11,892 nt of DNA from L227-5C sp038209275. Its GTDB lineage: Bacteria; Chloroflexota; Chloroflexia; Chloroheliales; Chloroheliaceae. This document shows, in pieces, positions 5,628 to 11,892 of the stretch (position 1 is the first letter of the stretch; the number at the start of each line of letters is the position of its first letter). The notes beneath the pieces are model-generated. The model searched no databases. It was not told the DNA's origin and saw only the letters and a program-made list of their open reading frames with translations. The stretch covers positions 1-11,892 of the forward strand of contig JBBQXW010000228.1 in the NCBI GenBank assembly GCA_038209275.1. Direction: 5' to 3'. The translations under genes were made by a program, and so were the position numbers.

Positions 5628-6683
5628 TTACTTTAACCCAATAGCAGGTTCGAGGGAGTTTAGTAGAGGCATGAGTTGTGGGACGAACTTGGTGTTGACG
5701 GTGGTGGCGGTGGGGTGAGTGCCGTCGGTAGTATCGGTAGACCAGTTGTAGTTGCTGATTTCGGTGTATTTTGTGCGGCCCGATAGCCCCGCAGCCTGAA
5801 TAGCCTCTTTGATGGCCTGATTGTATTGCGGGCGAGTAGACTCGTTGCCGTTCTTGCGTGCGAACAGACCCAGCACCAGAAAATGCGTCTGCGGCAGGCC
5901 AGTGGCAAGCTGATTGAGCATATTCAGGTAGGCAGCGCGGAACTGGTCGAGCGGCAAATCGGCGAACCAATCGTTCGAGCCGTAATTAATCAGCATCACA
6001 TCGGGGTTGAACGGCAAGACATCCTGCTGTACCCGGTTTTGTCCATGCTGAATAACGGTTGTGCCGCCGATGCCCCGGTTAGTCACGTCCCAAGTCAGCG
6101 CCCGACCAAGTTGCCATGTAATGCCTGTACCGTCCACCGTCGAAGAGCCATAGCCCATTAAACAGGGTCGTTTGGGGTAACTACCCACTACGAAATCGCC
6201 GTTAGTCCGCAAAGAGCGCGCCAGCAAAGGATTACCCGCTCGATTGACCAGGTGTAATTGGAAATGATGCCGACCCGTTGGTAAATTATTCGCCAGCTTC
6301 AAATAGCCGTACCCTTCCGATTCTGGGGCGACTATTTTAGCGGGCGGCGCGTTATCCAGTTCAAAATCGAAGGTTTGCTTGTTCAGGTAAGCGAAAAGTT
6401 CTAGCCGTGTGCCACTAAAGCTGCCTTCGATAACGGCATCATTAAAGCGACTGCGGGCCAAAGTTCCCGTTTCGCCCACCGTAACCCATTCCCAGCCGCC
6501 GCTAAGATGAGCAAAATTATATTCAGCTAAATCTTTGAGACTGATTTCCCGGCTGATTTCTTCGCTCAGTATCGGCCTGTTACTATTGGCCTGTCCCTGG
6601 AAGTTATTAATATCAAGAACAGTTTGTAGATTGATAAAAAAGGCAAGTAGAACGCATAGCGTTATTTGAACTGGAAACGACAC
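5628..6683 (-). CDS. Exported SGNH/GDSL-family esterase with N-terminal beta-sandwich
   Basis: A 351-residue protein. Residues 5-23 (VQITLCVLLAFFINLQTVL) are hydrophobic and act as a signal or anchor, though the n-region lacks positive charge. A beta-rich domain of about 60-160 resembles the accessory domain of CE2-type carbohydrate esterases. The hydrolase domain (about 165-345) shows all SGNH blocks: block I GYGSSTVDG with nucleophile S181 (GSS instead of GDS), block II NRGIGG, block III GSND (235-238) and block V DGTH with D320/H323. Expected activity is release of acetyl or other acyl groups from polysaccharides. GTG at 6683 is chosen: GAGGAG lies 9 nt upstream and a TATAAT box falls inside the longer TTG frame starting at 6752. 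It stands alone, convergent with the PadR-type gene. Class is secure; substrate is not. Confidence 0.87.
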   Translation of the reverse strand: MSFPVQITLCVLLAFFINLQTVLDINNFQGQANSNRPILSEEISREISLKDLAEYNFAHLSGGWEWVTVGETGTLARSRFNDAVIEGSFSGTRLELFAYLNKQTFDFELDNAPPAKIVAPESEGYGYLKLANNLPTGRHHFQLHLVNRAGNPLLARSLRTNGDFVVGSYPKRPCLMGYGSSTVDGTGITWQLGRALTWDVTNRGIGGTTVIQHGQNRVQQDVLPFNPDVMLINYGSNDWFADLPLDQFRAAYLNMLNQLATGLPQTHFLVLGLFARKNGNESTRPQYNQAIKEAIQAAGLSGRTKYTEISNYNWSTDTTDGTHPTATTVNTKFVPQLMPLLNSLEPAIGLK

Positions 6684-6740
6684 TTCCTCAAACTCCTCGT
6701 AATGCTCATGTCTTGCTAATTCTCGGCGTTTATCAAAAAT

Positions 6741-6746
6741 ATTATA
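6741..6746 (-). promoter_or_regulatory. Extended -10 promoter of the esterase gene
   Basis: On the minus strand TGC-TATAAT is a perfect extended -10. No good -35 is visible. It predicts a transcript start near 6734 and a leader of about 50 nt before the GTG start at 6683. Confidence 0.55.
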
Positions 6747-6781
6747 GCACAAACGACATTACGAGAAGCTTACATTAAAGG

Positions 6782-6901
6782 GGAGTGCCTAAAACCGCCG
6801 AGGTAGGGGCGAATCGCATACGCCCGGTGGCCTTGCGTCAGGTCAAACGGGCGTATGCGATTCGCCCCTACGCAATTTACCTCTGCCAATTTAGGCACTC
6901 C
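6782..6901. mobile_element. MITE-like element with nested inverted repeats and 9-bp direct repeats
   Basis: Terminal inverted repeats GGAGTGCCTAAA (6782-6793) and TTTAGGCACTCC (6890-6901) are exact. Inside is a 24-bp perfect inverted repeat (6803-6826 with 6848-6871) around a 21-nt loop. The 9-mer CATTAAAGG flanks the element at 6773-6781 and 6903-6911, as a target duplication would. The 120-bp element codes for nothing. The inner hairpin is the same family as 1611-1681, in opposite orientation. The terminal repeats suggest mobilisation by a transposase in trans; which IS family cannot be said. Confidence 0.75.
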
Positions 6902-6946
6902 TCATTAAAGGCAAAACTTAGCCTTAATCAAACTATTATTTAACCC

Positions 6947-7234
6947 TTAAGAAGTTCTATCGCGCTCTATATCTGATTTGTCCAGTTCGATTGATAAATC
7001 GGTTCCCTGCAACACATTCTCAGGGGTTGGTACTTCTAGTCCGCGCTGAATCTGTTCGCGCTCATCATTCTGGTGCTGCCCGCCGCTTTGGGCTAGATAT
7101 TCTTGCCGCGCTTTCGCGTGCTGGCTCAACCCATCATCTTCTGGTGTGGCTACGGGTGGCAGTTTGCGTTCGGCCCACGCCTTGCCCGGTTCTTCTTTGC
7201 TTTTTTCTGGTAGTGTATTGTTTTCCTGAGTCAT
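6947..7234 (-). CDS. Small disordered hypothetical protein
   Basis: A 95-residue, very hydrophilic protein rich in Glu, Gln, Lys and Asp, with no hydrophobic core, no cysteine and no signal or membrane segment. I do not recognise a domain. It is probably intrinsically disordered and cytoplasmic. The start is supported by CGGAG 9 nt before the ATG. It lies between the MITE-like element downstream and a 29-bp perfect palindrome upstream, with no evident promoter. Codon use looks like the neighbouring genes, and no overlapping frame is better, so it is probably real but could be a remnant. Confidence 0.55.
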   Translation of the reverse strand: MTQENNTLPEKSKEEPGKAWAERKLPPVATPEDDGLSQHAKARQEYLAQSGGQHQNDEREQIQRGLEVPTPENVLQGTDLSIELDKSDIERDRTS

Positions 7235-7270
7235 TCGTTTTTTCTCCGTGGCTGTTATTTAAAGACCTAA

Positions 7271-7334
7271 ATTTTGTGTATTGAGTAGCCTTGAAAATTT
7301 CGCGGAATTTTCAAGGCTACTCAATACACAAAAT
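7271..7334. repeat. Perfect 29-bp inverted repeat with 6-nt loop
   Basis: The arms at 7271-7299 and 7306-7334 are exact complements; the left arm starts ATTTTGTGTATTGAGTAGCC. The centre is TCGCGG. The stem would be very stable as RNA, lies 37 bp upstream of the small ORF and lacks an adjoining T-run. It could block read-through from the kinase gene or be a recent repeat insertion. Confidence 0.85.
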
Positions 7335-7399
7335 CTAAAATATTTTCTCACTGAAGATAAAAGGCAGAGAGCGTGCCACTGCTAAAAATTTATGTCAAT

Positions 7400-7459
7400 A
7401 GGGGCGCAATAAATTGCGCCCAAATACAGGGTTCGATTTATCAACCCCTACCGGGATAG
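7400..7459. repeat. Composite repeat: GC hairpin plus dispersed repeat copy B
   Basis: TAGGGG (7400-7405) and CCCCTA (7444-7449) enclose a perfect 9-bp hairpin GGGCGCAAT-AA-ATTGCGCCC (7402-7421) and the repeat starting GGGTTCGATTTATCAACCCC (7429), which matches 4188-4220. The hairpin lies about 50 bp past the kinase stop on the minus strand and may also serve as its terminator. Confidence 0.6.
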
Positions 7460-7467
7460 ATTTTTAG

Positions 7468-9273
7468 CTAGTAGCTGTTAGAAAACCGTTCGGGGCTATC
7501 CAGAATCGGGTTTTCAGGCGTGGCGAGAGGTAGACTGAAGTAGAAAGTGCTGCCCTCGTTTTCTTCCGACTCGAACCAGACCGTCCCGCCCATCAACTTT
7601 ACAAGGTGCTGGGTGATAGCCAATCCCAGGCCCGTGCCGCCGATACCTTTCTGGCGGGTATTGGTGCTGCGGAAGAAGCGCGAGAAAACCTTGTGCTGTT
7701 CGCTTTTGGGAATACCGATGCCCTGGTCGGTAATGCTGATGTAAAGCTGGCTGGCCTGATTGGGCCGCATACCCACCCGAATTTTGATTTGTCCATCTTC
7801 GGGGGTATATTTAATGGCGTTACCAATCAAGTTGGTCAGCACCTGGGTTACTTTACCCCGGTCAGCCAAAACCGTAGTATTATCAATATCAAAATTAATT
7901 TCAACTTCATGATGAGAGCGATACTGAAGCTGGGAAACTTTCGCTACCCGCTCGATTAGTTCTTTAAGCTCAACCTCTTCGAGACTCAGTTCCAGCGCAC
8001 CATCTTTGATATGCGAAATGCTCTGCATATCGTTTAGGACTGTCCGTAGCCGCAACGCCTCCTGATTAATCGCTGTGAGCCATTCCTCTTGCTCGCTTCG
8101 TTCTATATTGGGTAGCGCCAATAGTTCAGTCAGGCCCAAAATAACTGCCATCGGGGTGCGTACTTCGTGCGAAACAATCGAGATGAAATTCTCCTTCATC
8201 TGTTCAACTTCGCGCTCTTCCGTGACATCGCGGGCCAGATAACAGATACCGAGCAGATTGCCTTTTGCCCCACGCACCGGGAAAACGGTCAGTTGCATTT
8301 CGCGGTAGAGTAATTCGCGGGTATCTTTCTCGAAGAAAGTTTCCGGCTCATTACTTCCCGAAGTAAAGCGCAAGAGGGGTTGGTTACGTCCAAAGCTTGG
8401 CCCACCGTCCGCCGCCCCTTCCGGCAACCGGGGACGCGGTACTACTGGCTCGGTAGCACGGTAGCGGGGATTGAGCTTTTCGATACCAAAGACAAACACG
8501 CTCGTTTCGCCCAGCCGCACCATTTCGCGAGCGCTGGCTATCGAAGCTTTAAAATCGTCAGGATTAGAAGCAATATCGCGTACCTGATTAATCCATTCGT
8601 TGACATTACTATAGCTTAAATTATTTTTATCTTTAGCCTCGTCCGCGTCCGTTGCTTTAATTTCGTCCGCGCTATTTTCGGGACGCAAACCAAATAGAAA
8701 ATTCAAGCGAGTGTTTGAGCGTAGCACTTTATCTTGCGTATCGGTTAGCAACAAACCTTCTTCCAGGCTATCGAGAGTGGCCTTAATCAGCTCAAGCTCG
8801 TTTTCCAAGCGCCCGACTGCAATCATTAAATCGCTCGATTTTACACTTTCCTCGCCCAGCATTTCGGCTCTGGAAAAGGTCAAGAATTGGGTAATGCTCA
8901 GGGTGATGAGTAAATTAGCCAGAAACGCCGCCAGTGCCAGGCCGGATAGACCGTTACCCGCCAGCAAAATAATAAAACTGAACAAGAGCGAAGCCCCTAG
9001 CGTAATGGCGGCAGGCAAATATTGGCGGAAATTAGTGAGGCCAAAAGCCGCCGCTTCACCAATTGTCAGCAAACCAAAGGCCACCGCCAGCCAGAAAGGA
9101 AGATTGCCGCCCAATGTTGCGGCCAGAATTACAAAAAATAGAGCGAAGCCCGCCGAAGCCCATAGTCCCAACCAGGCGAAAGAAACTAACAGCGACCAAA
9201 AACCGACAGGTGTAGTCTGGTTATCTTTCTGCCTGGACGTAAATAACTCTACTAACATATCAACGGTGTGCAT
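7468..9273 (-). CDS. Membrane PAS-HisKA-HATPase sensor histidine kinase
   Basis: A 601-residue kinase. Four membrane helices (about 25-52, 57-78, 87-106, 108-131) have almost no loops, so sensing is probably in the membrane or cytoplasm. A coiled segment (about 140-170) leads to a PAS-like domain (about 170-350) that begins GLLLTDTQDKVLRSN and ends FPVRGAKGNLLGICYLARDVTEE, with a charged, Pro/Gly-rich insertion of about 110 residues (199-310). The kinase core is complete: H369 in SIVSHEVRTPM, N485 in NLIGNAIKYTPE, G1 DQGIGIP (516-522) and G2 GGTGLGLA (545-552). No regulator gene is in its transcript; the LytTR regulator lies on the far side of the glycosyltransferase. No clear Shine-Dalgarno precedes the ATG at 9273; ATG at 9258 is an alternative. 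Confidence 0.94.
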   Translation of the reverse strand: MHTVDMLVELFTSRQKDNQTTPVGFWSLLVSFAWLGLWASAGFALFFVILAATLGGNLPFWLAVAFGLLTIGEAAAFGLTNFRQYLPAAITLGASLLFSFIILLAGNGLSGLALAAFLANLLITLSITQFLTFSRAEMLGEESVKSSDLMIAVGRLENELELIKATLDSLEEGLLLTDTQDKVLRSNTRLNFLFGLRPENSADEIKATDADEAKDKNNLSYSNVNEWINQVRDIASNPDDFKASIASAREMVRLGETSVFVFGIEKLNPRYRATEPVVPRPRLPEGAADGGPSFGRNQPLLRFTSGSNEPETFFEKDTRELLYREMQLTVFPVRGAKGNLLGICYLARDVTEEREVEQMKENFISIVSHEVRTPMAVILGLTELLALPNIERSEQEEWLTAINQEALRLRTVLNDMQSISHIKDGALELSLEEVELKELIERVAKVSQLQYRSHHEVEINFDIDNTTVLADRGKVTQVLTNLIGNAIKYTPEDGQIKIRVGMRPNQASQLYISITDQGIGIPKSEQHKVFSRFFRSTNTRQKGIGGTGLGLAITQHLVKLMGGTVWFESEENEGSTFYFSLPLATPENPILDSPERFSNSY

Positions 9274-9344
9274 AGGTCTATCATTAATCCTGAATATGTG
9301 AATATCACTAACGTAGATTTTGCGTTCCCTTTAATCCCATTATT

Positions 9345-9373
9345 ATTATAGAGCCAAATTCCTGGCTTGTCTA
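9345..9373 (-). promoter_or_regulatory. Sigma-70 promoter of the PAS kinase gene
   Basis: On the minus strand TAGACA (9373-9368), a 17-bp spacer and TATAAT (9350-9345). The spacer holds the inverted repeat AGCCA-GGAATT-TGGCT, a possible operator. The leader to the ATG would be about 65 nt. Confidence 0.7.
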
Positions 9374-9520
9374 CCCGGCTGAACTCGTTTGCCAGCTAAA
9401 TGAGCCTGAAATATCAGTTAGTTGACAGGAATATTTTAGGTTGTAAGCAGTAAATTAGCGGGTTATTTTTTGAAATTGTCATAAATTTAGCTAGAAACTG
9501 CTTGCTTGTTCTGCTAAGAT

Positions 9521-9526
9521 TATAAT
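9521..9526 (+). promoter_or_regulatory. Possible -10 box for the glycosyltransferase transcript
   Basis: TATAAT is a perfect match, but no -35 with proper spacing is visible. The leader to the TTG at 9745 would be about 210 nt and would include the small ORF and hairpin. Confidence 0.35.
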
Positions 9527-9575
9527 GACATTACACTAAACATTAGCAGTTTAGCGTTAGAGAAAGGTATCAATC

Positions 9576-9656
9576 TTGCAATCAGAACCTTCTACCCTAT
9601 CCTCAGCCCAAACTGAAGCTAATCTCGGCCCAACTCGCCACAGCATTAGTTTGTAG
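9576..9656 (+). CDS. Possible 26-residue leader peptide
   Basis: TTG at 9576 has AAAGGT 7 nt upstream and opens a 26-codon frame ending in TAG at 9654. The peptide is hydrophilic, rich in Ser and Thr, with no recognisable motif. A 6-bp GC hairpin (9670-9686) follows 13 nt after the stop and the glycosyltransferase starts 88 nt after it. It could be a translated leader controlling the downstream genes, or chance. Confidence 0.25.
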   Translation: MQSEPSTLSSAQTEANLGPTRHSISL

Positions 9657-9744
9657 ATAATCTGCTGCTCCCGGTAGTAGACCGGGCAATTGACGGCACA
9701 GGCAACAAATAGTCTGGCTAATCGTGTAAAAGGTGAAAATAAAT

Positions 9745-10800
9745 TTGGAAAAGAAAGTCCTGGCTTACGTCGCGTTATTCTGTCTGGCAGTTATGGCCTT
9801 TTACTATCTGGGCAACGGGGTAGATTACTACTTTATTTACCAGCCCTACGCCAGACTATGGCTGGAAGGTAAAAGCAATCTCTATGATGAGCTAACGCGC
9901 TCACTCTATAATCCGCCCTGGCTAATCTGGCTGATTTCGCCGCTGGCCGTGCTACCGTTTGAAATTGGGCTGGCGCTACTACGGGCTTTTACGCTGGTTG
10001 TAGTAGTTTACGCTTTGTTCAGTCTGACCCCGGCAAAGGAGGGCTATGCCCGGCTCTGGGCGTTTATTCTGGGTCTGGTCAATTTACACCTGTTCGATTT
10101 AATTTTCCGGGGTCAGATAGATGCAATTGCCCTCTTAGGACTGTTATTGGCTTTGCAGGGGAAAAGCTGGGCAACTAAGGGAATAGCTTATACCCTTCTG
10201 GCAATTAAACCGCCCAATACCATCCCCTTAATTATTTATTTCTTCTGGCTCGAATGGAAAGAGCAAGGATTTCGGGCCGCCGCCAAAACTCTTGCGATAC
10301 CCGCAGCAGTGCTGGCAGCTTCTTTGCTGTTGCATGGTTTATGGCCTTTGCGCTGGCTCGAAAGTTATCGGGCCACTTCCCCTATGGAAGCCTGGAAAAC
10401 TACTCTCTGGCGTACTACTGATATGTTAAACCTGAACCCGATTATTGCCGCAGCATTAGCTCTCGCTGCTATAGCTTTAGCCGTCTGGCTCTGGAAATAT
10501 ACCGACAATCGGGAAGAACAAATCGCGCTAATTATAATTACCACTTTTGTAGCCACGCCCTACGCCCTGAGCTATCATTATGTTTTTGTGCTGGTGGCGG
10601 TTTTCCCAATTTTGATGTGCTGGAAACTCCGGGTCGGCATCGCGCTTTACGTTCTGACCTTTCTGCCTGTAATCCGGCTTTTTATTGGCCCGGAACAATC
10701 ATACATAGATATTAGCTTTGTATTGGCTACTTTTGTGGCATTTGCTTTTTATCTTGTCCGCAAAAAGTTTAAACTTGTGAATTCAGGCATTTCAGTGTAA
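9745..10800 (+). CDS. GT87-type (DUF2029) membrane glycosyltransferase
   Basis: A 351-residue integral membrane protein with about nine or ten helices. After the first helix (about 5-24) a conserved acidic residue begins the extracytoplasmic loop (VDYYFIYQPYARLWLEG, D27), followed by LYNPPWLIWLISPLAVLP (54-71), the pattern of GT-C family 87. RGQIDAIALLGLLLALQG (122-139) and LLAIKPPN (151-158, K155) also fit. These enzymes move sugars from polyprenyl-phosphate donors to envelope glycans or lipids. TTG at 9745 is preferred, with AGGTGA 8 nt upstream; the in-frame GTG at 9733 lies within that Shine-Dalgarno. The LytTR regulator follows 57 bp downstream and may be co-transcribed. Acceptor and donor are unknown. 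Confidence 0.78.
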   Translation: MEKKVLAYVALFCLAVMAFYYLGNGVDYYFIYQPYARLWLEGKSNLYDELTRSLYNPPWLIWLISPLAVLPFEIGLALLRAFTLVVVVYALFSLTPAKEGYARLWAFILGLVNLHLFDLIFRGQIDAIALLGLLLALQGKSWATKGIAYTLLAIKPPNTIPLIIYFFWLEWKEQGFRAAAKTLAIPAAVLAASLLLHGLWPLRWLESYRATSPMEAWKTTLWRTTDMLNLNPIIAAALALAAIALAVWLWKYTDNREEQIALIIITTFVATPYALSYHYVFVLVAVFPILMCWKLRVGIALYVLTFLPVIRLFIGPEQSYIDISFVLATFVAFAFYLVRKKFKLVNSGISV

Positions 10801-10857
10801 ATTAAGAAAGTTGAGAGTGGCAAGCTAAAGCGAGAGCAGAAAACGAGTATTGTTTTT

Positions 10858-11652
10858 ATGGGTTTGAAGACACTAATTGTGGATGATGAAGCGCTGGCCC
10901 GCGCCGATTTACACTATATGCTCAAATCGTTGCCTGATATTTCGGCGGTGACAGAATGTGCCAACGCAACCGAGGCGCTGGCGCTCATGCAAGACGATGT
11001 TTTTGACGCTATTTTCCTGGATATAGAAATGCCCGGCCTGAACGGGTTGAAAGCGGTCAAAATTATTAATCAGCTGGATAGCCCGCCCAAAATTGTCTTT
11101 GTCACGGCCTATGATGAACACGCGGTCAAAGCTTTTGAGCTAAACGCGGTGGATTATCTGGTAAAACCTTTCAATACAAAACGGTTGGCCCAGGCAGTCC
11201 AAAAAATCCAGACTGCTATTCAACTTGGCACAATTAAAGGTAAGGGCAAAAGCAGCAGCGAGAAACCTGCCACTGTCGTCGGCGGCAATAGCACTTCCAG
11301 AGATAATTCCGAATTGCAGTTCAAGAAAATCCCGGTAGAAAAAGGCGATGGCGTGCTGCTTATCAGCCTGAGCGATGTGCGCTACATTGTCGCTTACGAT
11401 GACCGGGTTTTTGTGAATACGCACGAGGAACAATACTTGTGTCGCTTTTCCCTAACCGAACTGGATAGCAAGCTGAGTTCGCAGGGCTTTGTACGGGTAC
11501 ATCGTAGCTATCTGGTCAATTTGCAGCACGTTTTAGAATTACAGCCTTTTTTTAACGGCACTTATAACTTGATTATTGACGACAAGAAAAAAACCATCGT
11601 CCCGGTCAGCCGCGCACGAGTTAAATCCCTGCGCTCCCTTATCGGTGTGTAA
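10858..11652 (+). CDS. LytTR-family response regulator
   Basis: A 264-residue AlgR/LytR-type regulator. The receiver (about 3-121) has acidic pair D9/D10 in LIVDDE, phospho-acceptor D55 (FLDIEMPG), T83 (VTAYDEHAV) and K103 (YLVKPF). A basic, Ser/Gly-rich linker (about 122-152) leads to the LytTR DNA-binding domain (about 155-263), with FVRVHRSYLVNL at 211-222 and the closing PVSRARVKSLRSL. The Shine-Dalgarno is weak (GAG 10 nt upstream). No LytS-type sensor (the usual partner) is next to it; the nearest kinase is the divergent PAS-HisKA protein. LytTR regulators often control envelope, polysaccharide or virulence genes, which fits the upstream glycosyltransferase. Confidence 0.94.
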   Translation: MGLKTLIVDDEALARADLHYMLKSLPDISAVTECANATEALALMQDDVFDAIFLDIEMPGLNGLKAVKIINQLDSPPKIVFVTAYDEHAVKAFELNAVDYLVKPFNTKRLAQAVQKIQTAIQLGTIKGKGKSSSEKPATVVGGNSTSRDNSELQFKKIPVEKGDGVLLISLSDVRYIVAYDDRVFVNTHEEQYLCRFSLTELDSKLSSQGFVRVHRSYLVNLQHVLELQPFFNGTYNLIIDDKKKTIVPVSRARVKSLRSLIGV

Positions 11653-11670
11653 CAAAATTTATTATTCATT

Positions 11671-11763
11671 ACTGAGCGTACTGACGACGAGAGAATCGAG
11701 GAATTTTCCTCAGTCTTCCGTCCTGGCTGCATCAGCCCACCCGACGGGGTGCAGTCCTCAGTC
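11671..11763 (+). promoter_or_regulatory. Structured leader before the last gene
   Basis: TCCTCAGTC occurs twice (11707-11715 and 11755-11763), and each copy contains CTCAGT, the complement of ACTGAG at 11671-11676, so two pairings exclude each other. Other stems: GAGGAA-TT-TTCCTC (11698-11711), GGCTG-CAT-CAGCC (11725-11737) and CACCC-GACG-GGGTG. The stretch ends 10 bp before the AGGAGG of the next gene. It may be a regulatory leader or a degenerate repeat; it matches no riboswitch class I can name. Confidence 0.35.
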
Positions 11764-11787
11764 CTAAATTTACAGGAGGTTGAGAGA

Positions 11788-11892
11788 ATGGCCCTTGAAC
11801 AGCAAGAAATGGAAAGCTTAATTAAGGAATTTATCGAAATCCGTCCGCAAGGAGGTTCGATAGAGCCACCCAGCAAACGCTATCCCGGCTTT
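11788..11892 (+). CDS. Start of an unrecognised gene, truncated by the window edge
   Basis: Only 35 codons are present. AGGAGG (11774-11779) lies 8 nt before the ATG, an ideal Shine-Dalgarno, and the frame stays open to the edge. The N-terminus is acidic (MALEQQEMESLIKEF) and then has Gly, Pro and basic residues (IRPQGGSIEPPSKRYPGF). There is no signal peptide. I cannot assign a family from this fragment. Confidence 0.65.
   Translation, partial: MALEQQEMESLIKEFIEIRPQGGSIEPPSKRYPGF

Larger units (their letters stand above)
7235..7467. other. Palindrome-rich intergenic region downstream of the PAS kinase
   Basis: This 233-bp gap holds no gene. It contains the 29-bp palindrome (7271-7334), a short AT-rich stretch (7335-7399) and the composite repeat at 7400-7459. 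Confidence 0.7.
9374..9744. other. Intergenic region upstream of the glycosyltransferase
   Basis: This 371-bp stretch is AT-rich up to about 9560. It contains an isolated TTGACA (9422-9427) with no matching -10, a perfect TATAAT (9521-9526) with a poor -35 that may drive the plus-strand genes, a possible 26-codon leader ORF (9576-9656), and the small hairpin CCCGGT-AGTAG-ACCGGG (9670-9686). Confidence 0.5.

Noticed and set aside
5605..5970. Second minus-strand frame inside the esterase gene
   Set aside because: Composition is typical of an out-of-frame shadow (Arg, His, Pro-rich), and the esterase frame carries the catalytic motifs.
6684..6752. TTG at 6752 as start of the esterase
   Set aside because: The extended -10 box at 6741-6746 lies inside this stretch; GAGGAG supports the GTG at 6683.
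9422..9450. TTGACA at 9422 as a promoter
   Set aside because: No hexamer resembling TATAAT lies 16-18 bp downstream.
9733..9744. GTG at 9733 as start of the glycosyltransferase
   Set aside because: It overlaps AGGTGA, which is well spaced for the TTG at 9745. The difference is only four residues, so this is a preference.

Overview
The window looks like a chromosomal segment of a free-living bacterium with moderate GC. The style (several sensor kinases, a GT87-type membrane glycosyltransferase, short palindromic repeats built on GTAGGGGCG, heptad TTTTGAA repeats) suggests Chloroflexota. That assignment is an inference from gene content and repeat style; no marker gene is present. No rRNA, tRNA, CRISPR array, transposase or phage gene was seen.

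Layout. 1-453 (-) is the start of an efflux adaptor (membrane-fusion protein), cut by the window edge. A 325-bp divergent control region follows, then an OmpR-type response regulator (779-1555, +) and its HAMP/HisKA sensor kinase (1796-3316, +). The two are separated by an inserted repeat element. A hydroxypyruvate isomerase (3313-4086, -) meets the kinase tail to tail. Next come two small repressor genes, MarR-type (4357-4860, +) and PadR-type (5014-5433, +). Both promoters carry the same operator, and the padR promoter also has a perfect TGTGA-N6-TCACA (CRP-type) site at a class-II activator position. Then an exported SGNH/GDSL esterase (5628-6683, -), a MITE-like element with a 9-bp direct repeat at its ends (6782-6901), a small disordered protein (6947-7234, -) and a palindrome-rich gap. 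A four-helix membrane PAS/HisKA kinase (7468-9273, -) is transcribed away from a GT87-type glycosyltransferase (9745-10800, +) and a LytTR response regulator (10858-11652, +). A new gene starts at 11788 and runs off the window.

How it may work together. The left end looks like a two-component system beside, and probably controlling, an efflux pump. The centre looks like a small MarR-to-PadR cascade with a possible cAMP/CRP input. The right end is a second signalling cluster around an envelope glycosyltransferase. Several starts appear to be TTG or GTG rather than ATG, judged by Shine-Dalgarno placement and by -10 boxes that lie inside the longer reading frames.

The most notable non-coding content is a set of long, perfect inverted repeats: 19, 25, 24 and 29 bp arms. 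Two of them are copies of one mobile family. I did not find a clearly novel multi-gene defence or biosynthetic system. The best leads are the shared operator with the CRP site and the MITE-like repeat family.
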